Below the pieces are notes generated by a model. The model ran no database searches and had not been told where the DNA came from. It saw only the letters and a program-made list of their open reading frames with translations. A stretch of 45,033 nucleotides of DNA from Pseudomonas sp. Ant30-3 (GTDB lineage Bacteria > Pseudomonadota > Gammaproteobacteria > Pseudomonadales > Pseudomonadaceae): assembly GCF_000690905.1 (NCBI RefSeq), contig NZ_JMCL01000064.1, positions 1 through 45,033 on the forward strand, in the 5' to 3' direction. Within the stretch, counting starts at the first letter, position 1, and the number at the start of each line of letters is the position of its first letter. Shown one piece after another: positions 1-8,999 of the stretch. Both the position numbers and the translations under genes were made by a program.

Positions 1-610
1 CAGGCATGGCGCCGTGACCGCCGCGACCGGTCAGGGTGATGGTGACCCGCTCGGAGGAGGCCATCAGTCCGCCGACCTGTACCACCGCCTGCCCGACTGG
101 CAGGCCCGGCATGTTGTGGTACGCGTACACCGCGTCGCATGGGAAACGGTCGAACAGGTCATCTTCGATCATCAGCTTCGCGCCGGCCAGACCTTCCTCG
201 TCTGGCTGGAAGATCAGGTTCAGTGTGCCGTCGAACTCCGCAGTGTGGGCGAGCTGTTCGGCTGCTGCCAGCAAGGTCGTGGTGTGGCCATCGTGGCCGC
301 AGGCGTGCATGCGCCCTTGATGCTGGCTGGCCCAGGGCAGGCCGTTTTTTTCCAGAATCGGCAGTGCATCCATGTCGGCGCGAATGCCCAGGCTGCGTTT
401 GCCATTGCCCCGGCGCAGGACACCGACCACGCCATTGCCGCCCACCCCGGTATGCACTTCATAACCCCAACCGCCAAGCATTTCAGCGACCAGTGCGGCG
501 GTGCGCAGGGTGTCGGCACCCAGTTCCGGAAAGCTATGGATATCGCGGCGAATCAATGCGAAGTGTTCGGCGCTGTTTTGCAGTTGCTGCTTGATAATCA
601 GGTTAGTCAT
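1..610 (-). CDS. M20-family amidohydrolase (hippurate hydrolase-like), C-terminus outside window
   Basis: Metal-dependent amidohydrolase of the M20/M40 family, which cleaves N-acyl amino acids or related amides in the cytoplasm. About 203 N-terminal residues are visible. The protein starts MTNLIIKQQLQN and carries HSFPELG near residue 25, the metal-site motif MHACGHDGHTT near residue 100 and the acidic motif FQPDEEGLAGAK near residue 135, all in the usual order. The last residues seen (ERVTITLTGRGGHGAMP) begin the dimerisation domain. It lies 33 bp downstream of the MFS transporter gene on the same strand, so the pair probably forms an operon that imports and hydrolyses one compound. The substrate cannot be told from sequence; hippurate hydrolase, aminoacylase and carboxypeptidase-like members look alike at this level. 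Confidence 0.9.
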   Translation of the reverse strand, partial: MTNLIIKQQLQNSAEHFALIRRDIHSFPELGADTLRTAALVAEMLGGWGYEVHTGVGGNGVVGVLRRGNGKRSLGIRADMDALPILEKNGLPWASQHQGRMHACGHDGHTTTLLAAAEQLAHTAEFDGTLNLIFQPDEEGLAGAKLMIEDDLFDRFPCDAVYAYHNMPGLPVGQAVVQVGGLMASSERVTITLTGRGGHGAMP

Positions 611-643
611 GGCTGATTCCTCTTTTTGGCACTAGTGCCAGCG

Positions 644-1945
644 TCAAGCGCGGCCTGGATGTTCGGGGTACAAACGCAGCGCGAACAGGCTCAGGGCCAC
701 GGCGGCGATCAAATAAAATGCGGGGGTCAACGGGTTACCGGTCACACCGATCAACCAGGTCACCAGCAGCGGGGAGAAGCCGCCAAACAGGGTTACGCCA
801 AAGCTGTAAATAATAGACAGGCCAGTGACTCGTTGCGCCCGGGGAAAGGCTTCCATCATCAGCGCCAGAGATGGGCCTATACCCACTGCCAGCGGCATGA
901 TCAGCAAGGTGATAGCCAGCATGCACAGGCCAGTGCTTTCTCCGCCCAGCAGCAGGAAGGATGGGTAGACCATCACCAGCGGCAACCCGACGGTCCAGTA
1001 CAGCAGAGGTTTGCGCCGCGCGAAACGGTCGGCATAGCGTGCCGATAATGGCGGGACTACTGCCAGCAACGCACTGGCTAGGCCGACTAGGGCGAAGGCG
1101 AACGTGCTCGGATAGTGCAGCGTCTGTACCAGATAGGTCGGCATATAGAAAACCACCATGTACATGCTGACGGTGGAGCTGGCCATCAGCGCAATGCCCA
1201 ACAGCAGAGTACGGCCTTGCGTGCGCAGTACTTCACTCAGGGGCGTGGGGTTATGGCTGTCAGTATGGGTTTCGTCCAGATGCTGACGGATGTACCAGCC
1301 CACTGGGCCGATCAACAGGCCAATGATGAACGGCACACGCCAGCCCCACGAGTGCAGGGCCTCGTCACTCAAGGTGCTAGTGAGCACCAGCCCGGTCAAT
1401 GCGCCGACCAGCGCTGCTGCACCTTGGCTGGCGCCTTGCCAGCTGACCATGAAGCAACGAGTGTCTGTGCGTCCTGATTCCATCAGAAAGGCCGAAGCGG
1501 TGCCTACTTCACCACCAGCGGAGATGCCTTGCAGTAATCGGCCGAACACCAGCAGGAAGGTCGCGGCGATGCCGATACTGGGGTAGGTCGGAGTAAAAGC
1601 GATGATCCCGGTGCCGACGGTCATCAAACCGATGGTCAGCGACAGTGCGGTCTTGCGTCCGCGCCGGTCGGCGACCCGACCGATCAGCACTGCGCCCAAC
1701 GGACGCATCAGAAAGCCGACAGCAAAAGTCGCCAAGGACATCAACAGCGAAGCGATTGCCGACTCACCGGGGAAAAACAGCTTGCCGATGATCACGGCGA
1801 AGAAGCTGTAAACGGTGAAATCGTAGATCTCCAGGGCATTGCCCAGGGAAGAGGCGATCACCACCCGCCGCATCATGCGGGATTCGGAGGCAACACTTGA
1901 TGCGGTATCGACACCGAGACCGTTACTAACTAGGGGGGTTCTCAT
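644..1945 (-). CDS. MFS transporter, metabolite:H+ symporter (MHS) type
   Basis: A 433-residue major facilitator that should import an organic acid or similar metabolite with protons across the inner membrane. The MHS signature is visible: RVADRRGRKTAL in the loop between helices 2 and 3, followed by GRLLQGISAGGEVGTASAFL in helix 4, as in the ProP/KgtP/CitA group. About 12 hydrophobic segments are present. An upstream in-frame extension exists, but the ATG at 1945 is preferred because a good ribosome site (AAGGAAA) sits just before it. The amidohydrolase gene follows 33 bp downstream, so the substrate may be an N-acylated compound; this is inference. Confidence 0.9.
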   Translation of the reverse strand: MRTPLVSNGLGVDTASSVASESRMMRRVVIASSLGNALEIYDFTVYSFFAVIIGKLFFPGESAIASLLMSLATFAVGFLMRPLGAVLIGRVADRRGRKTALSLTIGLMTVGTGIIAFTPTYPSIGIAATFLLVFGRLLQGISAGGEVGTASAFLMESGRTDTRCFMVSWQGASQGAAALVGALTGLVLTSTLSDEALHSWGWRVPFIIGLLIGPVGWYIRQHLDETHTDSHNPTPLSEVLRTQGRTLLLGIALMASSTVSMYMVVFYMPTYLVQTLHYPSTFAFALVGLASALLAVVPPLSARYADRFARRKPLLYWTVGLPLVMVYPSFLLLGGESTGLCMLAITLLIMPLAVGIGPSLALMMEAFPRAQRVTGLSIIYSFGVTLFGGFSPLLVTWLIGVTGNPLTPAFYLIAAVALSLFALRLYPEHPGRA

Positions 1946-2329
1946 ACTTATTTTCCTTAGCCCAGGTAAGGGGTGTGGCTGCAGTCTTGGGCATGCGTCG
2001 GCAATCTGCACTTGGCATTTCTGCAAGGCCCTCACCAACGGTGCGGGAAAGATCGGTCCAGCCAACAGGCACCTGCGCAGATCTGGGCATTTTTGACTCG
2101 GTAGGCACAACGACGGTGCCACTAACCTGAGTCATTCGGTAACCCGAACGCTCGGAGATGGCTTTTTCCTGGAAAGCTTGTGGCCATGTTTTCCGCAAAA
2201 GTTCTGAAACAGGTGGTTTTAGAGCCTCTGCACTGACTTTTATCAAGGGATTGAGTAATGGTGAATGGGAGTGTTGCGACCGAGCAGTGAATGCTGCGCC
2301 ACCTCCACACGGATCTAAGGTGTTTGCAC
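1946..2329. promoter_or_regulatory. Divergent intergenic region between MFS and porin genes
   Basis: This 384-bp stretch separates two genes that point away from each other and must hold both promoters. I see no coding sequence that I can defend. One perfect inverted repeat, TTCGG-TAAC-CCGAA at 2135-2148, is a candidate regulator site. No confident -35/-10 pair was identified. Confidence 0.4.
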
Positions 2330-3489
2330 ATGGCATTACTTACCTCGTCGTCCTGGCGCCCTCTTTTCGGCGGTGCCTTGTTGAGCTTCGGTCTAATGAG
2401 CAGCGGCGTGGTCGATGCCGAAGGCTTTCCTGCTCTGAAAATGCTCGCCCCGGGATTCGGGCCGTACACGGTCGACACGCGCGATGGTGATGCTTTCAAC
2501 GTGTACGGTACGCTTGATGGTTATGTCGACACCTATGACTCAGGGAGCAAGTCTGGTACGCGCTTTGCTGGTGGCGGGGCCTGGACCAACAAAATCGGCT
2601 TGTTTTTTCGCAAATCGTTGAACGATGATCTCTCGCTGCAAGGGGTGGTCGAGGAAGGGTTCAACTTCGACGGCAGTGCACTGTCCCACAATTCCAGCTG
2701 GGTCGATGTCGGTAGGCTGCGTCTGGCTGCCTTGGCATTGCGCTCAAAAACCTGGGGGAAACTGGAGGTCGGCAAGACTTACTCCATGAGTGCACCGGCG
2801 CTCGTCGACCCTTTTCTCGCAACGGCCAAAGAGTCGCCTTACTCTTCCCTGAGTCTGCCTGTCCGTGCACCAGGTTCGTATGCCCTTGATTTGCGTCCGA
2901 TGAACTCACTGGCCTACACCACGCCAAAATGGCACGGCCTGAGCCTGGGCTCAATCCTCACTTCGGCGTGGAGGATGCTTCCAGCACAGGGCGCATGATT
3001 AGGGGTGAGGGTATGCGGGTGGATTACTGGAGCCCGACGGTCGTGTTGCTCGGAGGCTACAATCGCTATTGGAGTGACCCCTTCGAGACGCATGACAGCA
3101 GCCATTTTCAGGTGCGCAACGATTACTACTTTGTCAGCGGGATGTATGACTTTGGCCCTTTGAGTGCCAGTCTGACCTGGCAACAACAGGACGTGAAAGC
3201 GGCCGGCGTACCGCAGCTTAATGTCATCACTGCAGGGGCGATGATGCCGGTGGGCAAGGACCTGGCCCGGGCGGTACTGGTTAGTCGACAGGTTCAGGGC
3301 AGCAACAACGACGCCTGGGGGGTGATGGTCGGTTACGACCACTTTTTTACCCCGCAAACAGCGATCTATGTGCGCGCCGGGCTAGTCGTCAATGAACCCA
3401 ATGCCGGCCAGACCCTCGCCGCCATTCCACTGGCAGATCGCGGCGATACCCCGCAGGATCTAGCTGTTGGGGTGTACCACCACTTTTAG
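2330..3489 (+). pseudogene. General (Gram-negative type) porin, one frameshift
   Basis: Outer-membrane trimeric porin of the Porin_4/OmpC-like type common in Burkholderia and some Pseudomonas. The ATG at 2330 follows TAAGG and opens a clear signal peptide (MALLTSSSWRPLFGG, cut after VVDA). Beta-strand-rich sequence follows, and the protein ends in VGVYHHF, with the terminal Phe typical of outer-membrane barrels. The reading frame breaks near 2950: the first frame reads to WHGLSLG and then becomes nonsense, ending at 2998. The continuation (HFGVEDASSTGRM and onward) is in another frame that overlaps from about 2929. Total length would be about 386 residues, normal for the family. Either a recent one-base indel or a sequencing error explains this. 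Confidence 0.8.
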
Positions 3490-3522
3490 CGTTCTCCATT
3501 TCGGAGCTGGCTGAGTGCATAC

Positions 3523-4060
3523 TCAAATAGCTATCCGAGCAGACAAGCCGGCCAGCACGGTTCCCACTATATAGCGCTGTGCCTTGAGCCAGCCTGGATT
3601 GTCCGCCAACCATCCGGAATGCCCGCTTTTGTACGCTGCCCAGTATCAGGCTTTGGCTCAGCACATGATTGAGGTCGGTGATGAACTGCGGCAGCACAGA
3701 CAGAAAAAAACAATAACTCTCAGATTTAGCAGGTTAGCGACCAGCCCCATGCTGAATAATTTATAGGGTGGGTCGGTGTCCAGCTCCCGCGCTTCAAACG
3801 TCGACCGGCCGCCTGGCCGCAGGTTCTGTCAGGCCAGCTAGTGCAGGTACAGGGCGCCGGTATATTTGAGCAGTTCATAAACAAAGGCCAAGGCAATGAA
3901 CAGGCTGTTCAGCCCGGCCGCGGCGAGCATGTGGTAGATGTAACTCCCAGTAGCGAGATCAGCCCAGCCTTTCGGCCTTGGTAAAGCGTGCGTCAAACCA
4001 GGTAGATCATGTTCGGTCCGGAAGACAGTACCAACGTAACCGTCCGAACTACACCGCCTT
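3523..4060 (-). pseudogene. Remnant of a LysE/RhtB-family amino-acid exporter
   Basis: Reading the minus strand through several frames recovers the order of a LysE/RhtB exporter: TLVLSSGPNMIYLV, then RTLYQGRKAGLISLLGVT, LNSLFIALAFVYELLKYTGA, FSMGLVANLLN, LPQFITDLNHVLSQS and finally NPGWLKAQRYIVGTVLAGLS. These are the conserved GPN...YLV start, the helix with YELLKY.GA, the GL..NLLNPK motif and the C-terminal helix. Stop codons and at least three frame changes interrupt it, and no start codon is visible, so the gene is dead. It is tail-to-tail with the porin gene. Confidence 0.7.
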
Positions 4061-4065
4061 GCATC

Positions 4066-4509
4066 TCAGACCTTAATCTCCTTTAACCACTGATTAACGC
4101 GCTCCCATTCAAAAACCGTTGGATCGAAGGTACTGCCGTGCCACTCCAACATGTCTTCATGCTCTGGATGGCTGGGATCTCCCATCGTTTCAAGAAATTC
4201 GGCATTACCCGGCCAACCGCCCACGTCCTCCGGTGGGCAAGCATTGGCACCGTCGATGCAATACGGCACCTGGGGACATGCCACAACAGGCAGTTTCTTT
4301 TCGACTTTGATCCGGTGATCCCAACCATCGCCAAAGTCATAGAGGTAGCGAAACGTCTTTTTCCCGTACAACGCTTTGATCAGGGTCTTGCGGACCTCCG
4401 AGTTCACGGGTGGGCCCCACCCGTCGGGGTCGGGTATGCCGTAATTCTCACCGGCAATTTCAAACTCATGCATATGCCCTCCCTCCCAGCCCATTACGAT
4501 CTGAATCAC
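4066..4509 (-). CDS. pRiA4b ORF-3-like (IS1096 TnpR-like) protein, N-terminally truncated
   Basis: The 147-residue product matches the family annotated as plasmid pRiA4b ORF-3-like or IS1096 passenger TnpR-like. It has MIQIVMGWEGGHMHEFEI at its start, LYDFGDGWDHRIKVE in the middle and CPPEDVGGWPGNAEFLE near the end. Full family members are about 180-190 residues and begin with a segment that introduces the first strand (LRRPIWRR and similar). That segment is missing: homology stops abruptly near 4515, where a T/A-rich stretch starts. There is no clear ribosome site before the ATG. The gene is probably a truncated leftover. Function of the family is unknown. Confidence 0.7.
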   Translation of the reverse strand: MIQIVMGWEGGHMHEFEIAGENYGIPDPDGWGPPVNSEVRKTLIKALYGKKTFRYLYDFGDGWDHRIKVEKKLPVVACPQVPYCIDGANACPPEDVGGWPGNAEFLETMGDPSHPEHEDMLEWHGSTFDPTVFEWERVNQWLKEIKV

Positions 4510-4630
4510 TGAGAGGTTGTAAAAAAACTCTCGCCTACTGCGGCAGCCTCCAAACGCCCGCTGCGGCGTTGCGCTACACAGAAATTAAGGCGCAGATCAT
4601 CCGGCCAGCTTCGCCCTCTGGGCGGGCGCA

Positions 4631-5885
4631 TCACTGTTCCTGCCAATCCAGGTCACAGCAGAAGACATAGAGCGTGCCGCCAACCTTGACGGTCTGCGAC
4701 AGCGTGATGCACATGCGCGAATCCGCCACCGACAGATAGGGCCGACTGATCTGGATGCCCCCTGGTTGCTTCAGTGCCCGGTAGTGGTAGTGCTTACACA
4801 GCAGGGGCACAAAGCGCGCATTCAGCTGCTGTTGGTAGTGCGGGGCATAGTCATTGCGCGGCACCTGATACCCCGCTTCATTGAGCAGATAGCAGCGCAC
4901 CGTGCGCGGGTCGCTGAAGAGCAAAGCGCTGCTCAGGTCAAACTGCTGGTTGGCGGAAAAGTGCACCACGGCCTGTTGAAACAAGCCTTCTATTTCACAC
5001 ACATAGTGCTGCAAGTCGGCGTTGCGTTTGACGCTTTGCCACTGCTGGCCGCGCAGCAGGCTGTCGAAGGTAGTGACCAAACTCTGCTCGGCGTCGATGC
5101 GGGCCTGTGGTTTGGCAAAGTAGAAGCCCTTAACCATGTCGGCGTTGGCCGCAATGGCCACCAGTGCCTCGTGTTCGGTTTCCACGCCTTCCACTACTAC
5201 CAGGCTGCCAGCCTCGTGCAGCAAGCTGATGATGCCGGTGAGAATCCGCTCCACCCGGCGCAAATGACCGGCATCCTGGATCAGGCGGCGGTCGATCTTG
5301 ACGATGTCGGGTTGCAGATCCCAGATGCGATTAAAGTTGGAGTGCCCCGCGCCGAAGTCATCGATGGCTATCAGGCACCCCAACTGGCGGAGATGGCTGA
5401 TGAAGCGCTTCAACTGCTCATGATCGCTGACCTCGCTTTCAATGATCTCTATCACCAGTCGATGCGCCGCAATGCCAGTGGTCTGCAGCAAGTTGTGGGT
5501 AAAACCAATGTCCGGTTGTACGCTGACCAAGTGCTGCGAGTTCAAATTGAGAAACAGCCAGGCTTGATCCGTGGCCTGCCGCGCAAAGTTATGCACATGC
5601 AAGGTCCGGCAGGTGCGGTCCAGCTCCAAGCTTTCCCTGCTATCACTCGGCATGGCCAGCAGGGTTGCCGGCGGCTCTGCCGTGCCATCCGGCATGGTGT
5701 GCACGAATCAGCCCTTCGTAGCCCACCGCCCGGCCATGCGCGATACTGAAAATCGGCTGGAAATGGCTGGTCAGTGACAGGCCACGATAGCGGGTGGCGA
5801 CTATGGGGACGCTCGGCAGGCCGTGGACTGGCGGGCAGGCGGGCGTCTGGTGGTCGTAGCGCAGCGGCTGGACGGTATTTAGCAT
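4631..5885 (-). pseudogene. EAL-domain (cyclic-di-GMP phosphodiesterase-like) protein with a frameshift
   Basis: The ATG at 5885 follows AAGGAAG. The first frame encodes a short leader and the start of an EAL domain (LTSHFQPIFSIAHGRAVGYEGLIRA). Near 5700 the frame changes and the rest continues for about 350 residues. EAL hallmarks follow: LNLNSQ, EIIESEVSD, IDDFGAGHSN, DIVKIDR and VVEGVETE. The signature itself reads EGL rather than EAL, with the metal-binding Glu kept. The last 150 residues look like a ligand-sensing (Cache/PDC-like) domain. The break lies in a short CA repeat (cgtgcacacc), consistent with loss of one CA unit. It is the third gene of an operon with a chemoreceptor and a NIT-like protein. 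Confidence 0.75.
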
Positions 5886-5895
5886 CTGCGCTTCC

Positions 5896-6752
5896 TTAGC
5901 GGGGCTGTAGCTGAGCCAGCGCCGCATCCACCAGGGCCAGCAGTTCATCAATGGCTTGGGTGGCGCGTTGGAAGTAGGTCTTGGCGGCAATCACGGGTTG
6001 TTCCTGGTCGAGCAGCTCCTCTTTATGTGCCGCGCAGAAAATCCTCCACCACCTGTTCGCGATGCTGCAGGCGGAACACGTCAGACTGCGGGTGATCGGT
6101 GGCGTGGCGTTGCAGAGTGGCGAAGGCCGTGCCGGCCAGCAGCTCGATCTTCTGGTAGAGAAAACGCATCCTCACGTGCTGCTCGGCGCTGCTCTGACCG
6201 GCCGCCGCGATGCCGGTGCCCAGGGCGCGCGCCTGGCCGGCCCCATTCTGCTGCCTGGACTACCTCGCGCCAGATGCAGGGCAGGTAGCCCAGCTCGGCA
6301 CGGCCCTCAGTCAGATCGATTTCGCTCGCCACATCCTCCATCAGAAAGATGCTGTTGCGAATGATCAGGTGATGCTGCACCAGATTGTTCGCCCGGTCGC
6401 TACTGCGCCCTTCGCGCATGCGCGACCAGTGATCGATCAAGCTGTTCCAGGCGTCCCGGTACGTGCTGTCGAACTCCTGGATCACACGGATATGCTGGTC
6501 CAACCCCTGGCGTGCGGTGGCAAGATCCTGACTCAGGCTGGCATCGCCACAGAGCACGCCATTGCTCAGGCCGCGATGGCGCTGAAACCCGGATATCAGT
6601 GCACGCAACAAGGCCAGCTGGCGAATGTTCTACTGGATATGTTGGCGCTTTTGCCGCTGCAGGCGCCGGTGCAAGCCATAGAACAGCAGGATCAGGGTGG
6701 CCAGAGCGGTGGCAGCGGCGAGCAAGAGCGGTAGTCCGTGCAATCCATTCAT
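5896..6752 (-). pseudogene. Membrane NIT-like (nitrate/nitrite-sensing type) protein, one stop and two frameshifts
   Basis: The ATG at 6752 opens an N-terminal membrane helix (GLPLLLAAATALATLILLFY). In the same frame a TAG at 6630-6632 interrupts the protein, after which reading continues as RALISGFQRHRGLSNGVL, resembling the K-E-RGLS-G start of NIT sensor domains. A frameshift lies near 6240 and another near 6030. Joining the frames gives QSSAEQHVRMRFLYQKIELL, then QEQPVIAAKTYFQRATQAID and a stop at 5896. Intact length would be about 280 residues. It starts 5 bp after the chemoreceptor gene and ends 10 bp before the EAL start codon, so the three were one operon. The NIT assignment is by resemblance only. 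Confidence 0.6.
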
Positions 6753-6757
6753 GCTGA

Positions 6758-7723
6758 TTACCCCGTCAGATGAGCCAGATGGTGGGCTATGGATCGCGCC
6801 TGATCGGCGGCCTGCAGGTTGTCGGCATTGCCTTGGCGGACGCGGTCGGCCAGTTCGGCGATTTCCGCAACGGTCTTGCCCTGTTGTTCGGTACTGACCG
6901 CCACTTGGTCGACCTGCCCGGTCAATTGCAGGGTTCGCTGTTGCACCTGATTGAGCAGCGCGCACACCGCTTCGGAACTGGCGGCGCTGCGATGCGCCAG
7001 ATTGGTCAAGTCGGACACCTGCACCGTGGCATCCTTGATGTGCTGTTGCACCGATTCGATGTTGCGACTGATTTCTGCCGCCGACTCCTGGCTGTGTAAG
7101 GCCAAACGGCGAACTTCATCGGCCACCACGGCGAAGCCACGGCCGCTCTCACCTGCGCGGGCCGCTTCGATGGCGGCATTCAGGGCGAGCAGGTTGGTTT
7201 GCGAAGCAATCCCGCGGATGGTGCCGGACATTTCATTGATGGTGCGCGAGTTGGTGTTCAGGATCAGTTCGTTGGTGGTGATGGCTTGCTGCGCCATCTC
7301 GGACACCTGCTGCACCAAATTGGTGAGCTGGCCGATCCCGTCGGCCAACTGTTCGCTGGCCACGACGCTGGTCTGACGCGACTCATCGGCCAGCGCCGCC
7401 ACCTGCAAAATGCTCACATTCAGTTGTTCTACCGCCGCTGCGGCGACAGTGGCCGATTCGCTTTGCCCTTCGGCATTGCTGGTCACCAGCGCCGCGCTTT
7501 GTTCGAGTTCGTGTGAGGAGTGGGATATTTCATCCAATCGCTGCTGTAACAGTTGTTGTTGGCGTTGTTCGTGGTTCAGCCGCTGCTGAAAGCTTCGTCT
7601 GATCGGCTGCAGCAGCAGCCACTCGGCAGCGCTGACTGGCTCCTGGGCGCCATGCTGGGCGGAGTCTTCACAGTAGCGTTGCAACTGCCAGATCTCCTGC
7701 AAATCGGAGAGGACAAGACTCAC
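6758..7723 (-). CDS. Soluble methyl-accepting chemotaxis protein
   Basis: A 321-residue chemoreceptor without membrane helices. Residues 1-70 form a short Gln-rich region, and the rest is the coiled-coil signalling domain with the hairpin tip [21 protein letters not shown], followed by [12 protein letters not shown], the site that docks CheA and CheW. Start GTG at 7723 is the first start after an in-frame TGA and has only a weak ribosome site. It heads an operon with the broken NIT-like and EAL genes, so it may once have passed on a signal sensed by the membrane NIT-like partner. It may be all that still works of the operon. Confidence 0.88.
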   Translation of the reverse strand: MSLVLSDLQEIWQLQRYCEDSAQHGAQEPVSAAEWLLLQPIRRSFQQRLNHEQRQQQLLQQRLDEISHSSHELEQSAALVTSNAEGQSESATVAAAAVEQLNVSILQVAALADESRQTSVVASEQLADGIGQLTNLVQQVSEMAQQAITTNELILNTNSRTINEMSGTIRGIASQTNLLALNAAIEAARAGESGRGFAVVADEVRRLALHSQESAAEISRNIESVQQHIKDATVQVSDLTNLAHRSAASSEAVCALLNQVQQRTLQLTGQVDQVAVSTEQQGKTVAEIAELADRVRQGNADNLQAADQARSIAHHLAHLTG

Positions 7724-7806
7724 TTTTCACGCTTCTACGGTACTGTAAGCTTCGCAAGTGGTTCTCGAATGTAAAGTTTCAAGAGCCATCAAACAGGCAG
7801 CAGGAA

Positions 7807-8715
7807 TCACCCACTCTGCAACGCCTGCTGCAACATCTCAAACAGCTGCCCGGCAGTCTTGGTTAAATAGCTGCGGTTAACGCACACCAGGTTGATGAAG
7901 TAGTCCGGTATCGGCTCCTGGATGTTGATCGGTTGCAAATGTTTTGACATGTCACTGAGGCTGACCAGATCGTGGCCCAGGGCCGCTTCGCTCATGATCA
8001 TCACCACGTCGCTGTCGATCAGTAGCTTGATCGCCAGGTTCATCGCAGTGCATTCCAGGGTCTTACGCGGGCGGGACAGAGCGCTGCCTTCAAACAGCTG
8101 GTTGAATTGCGACTGAGTATCGCTGAGCGGATCGACGCTGATCCATTGCGCCTGTTGCAGCAGACGCAGGGATTTGACGTTGCGCAGCGGGTGTTCCTTG
8201 CGCACCACCACCAAGCCGTTGATCTGGCGCAGCGGTTGCCAGTCCAGGCCCACGGTGTTGGCCGGCAGTTGCGAGGTGAGGGCGAAGTCCAGCAGGCCGT
8301 CGCGCAGATGTTGCAGCAGTTGTGCCGGGCGCAGCTCTAGGACGCGCAGCGAGGCTTGTGGGTAGGTCTGCTGGAATTCCAGCAGGATCTGTTTGAGCGG
8401 TTGCAGGATGGCCGTGACCGGGGTCACGCCGATGGTGATCTCGCTGACCACCAGGCCTTTCATGTCTTCGATTTCCTGGCGCGCGCGGCGCACGCTTTCC
8501 AGGGCCTGGCGAGCGTGGCCGAGCATGCGCTGGCCGTATTCGGTGAGGGTCATGCCCTTGTTCGAGCGTACTAGCAAGGTGATACCCAGTTCATTCTCGA
8601 GTTCTTTGATGGCCCGGCTCAGCGCCGACTGGGTCAAGTGCAGGACGGCTGAGGCATCCTGCAGACTGCCGGTTTCATGGATGGAGACGAGGGCTCGAAG
8701 TTGATGCAGTTTCAT
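7807..8715 (-). CDS. LysR-family transcriptional regulator
   Basis: A 302-residue LysR regulator. The N-terminal winged helix-turn-helix reads MKLHQLRALVSIHETGSLQDASAVLHL, followed by TQSALSRAIKELENELGITLLVRS. The substrate-binding domain covers about residues 90-295 (ITIGVTPVTAI, LRDGLLDFALTS). The ATG at 8715 is preferred because GGGAA lies just upstream; an ATG at 8730 (MSGII) is possible. Its target is unclear: the neighbours are a convergent glyA scrap and the chemoreceptor operon, and no divergent metabolic gene remains. It may have lost its partner operon when the adjoining DNA was deleted. Confidence 0.88.
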   Translation of the reverse strand: MKLHQLRALVSIHETGSLQDASAVLHLTQSALSRAIKELENELGITLLVRSNKGMTLTEYGQRMLGHARQALESVRRARQEIEDMKGLVVSEITIGVTPVTAILQPLKQILLEFQQTYPQASLRVLELRPAQLLQHLRDGLLDFALTSQLPANTVGLDWQPLRQINGLVVVRKEHPLRNVKSLRLLQQAQWISVDPLSDTQSQFNQLFEGSALSRPRKTLECTAMNLAIKLLIDSDVVMIMSEAALGHDLVSLSDMSKHLQPINIQEPIPDYFINLVCVNRSYLTKTAGQLFEMLQQALQSG

Positions 8716-8786
8716 TATTATTCCCGACATCGGCCAGAGGCCAGAGAGATGTTCTGGGGGGAGTTTGCCAGAAGCCGACCAATAGT

Positions 8787-8815
8787 GTCCGCCCTGGCGT
8801 TGCACTGTGGCGGAC
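8787..8815. repeat. Inverted repeat GTCCGCC...GGCGGAC
   Basis: Seven-base perfect arms with a 15-base loop, lying between the glyA fragment and the LysR gene. It could be a leftover terminator of glyA, which reads towards it, but there is no T-run. Confidence 0.3.
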
Positions 8816-8827
8816 GGAATATCGGGA

Positions 8828-8976
8828 TTAGCCTGGATAGCCTGGGAAACGCTTACTCAATTGAGCCACGCGATCTGCCACTTCGGCTTCCACATTGGCA
8901 TCGCCCAAGTGGTCAAAAATATCGCAGATCCAGCCGGCCAACTCGCGGCTTGCTTGAAGCCGCGAGTAGTCACCCA
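8828..8976 (-). pseudogene. glyA: 3' fragment of glyA (serine hydroxymethyltransferase)
   Basis: On the minus strand the sequence reads VTTRGFKQAAS and, after a one-base frame change, RELAGWICDIFDHLGDANVE followed by AEVADRVAQLSKRFPGYPG and a stop. This is the C-terminus of serine hydroxymethyltransferase, whose family ends T-T-R-G-F/M-K-E-A-E...L-A-x-W-I-C-D-I-L...C-x-x-F-P-V-Y. Only about 50 of 415 residues remain; upstream of VTTRG the homology stops. It is a deletion scar beside an integrase remnant that points the other way. Confidence 0.65.
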
Positions 8977-8999
8977 CTGACAGTCAATCGGTATTGTCC

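Noticed and set aside
14..616. Plus-strand open frame of 200 codons
   Set aside because: It is the shadow of the amidohydrolase on the minus strand, which has all family motifs.
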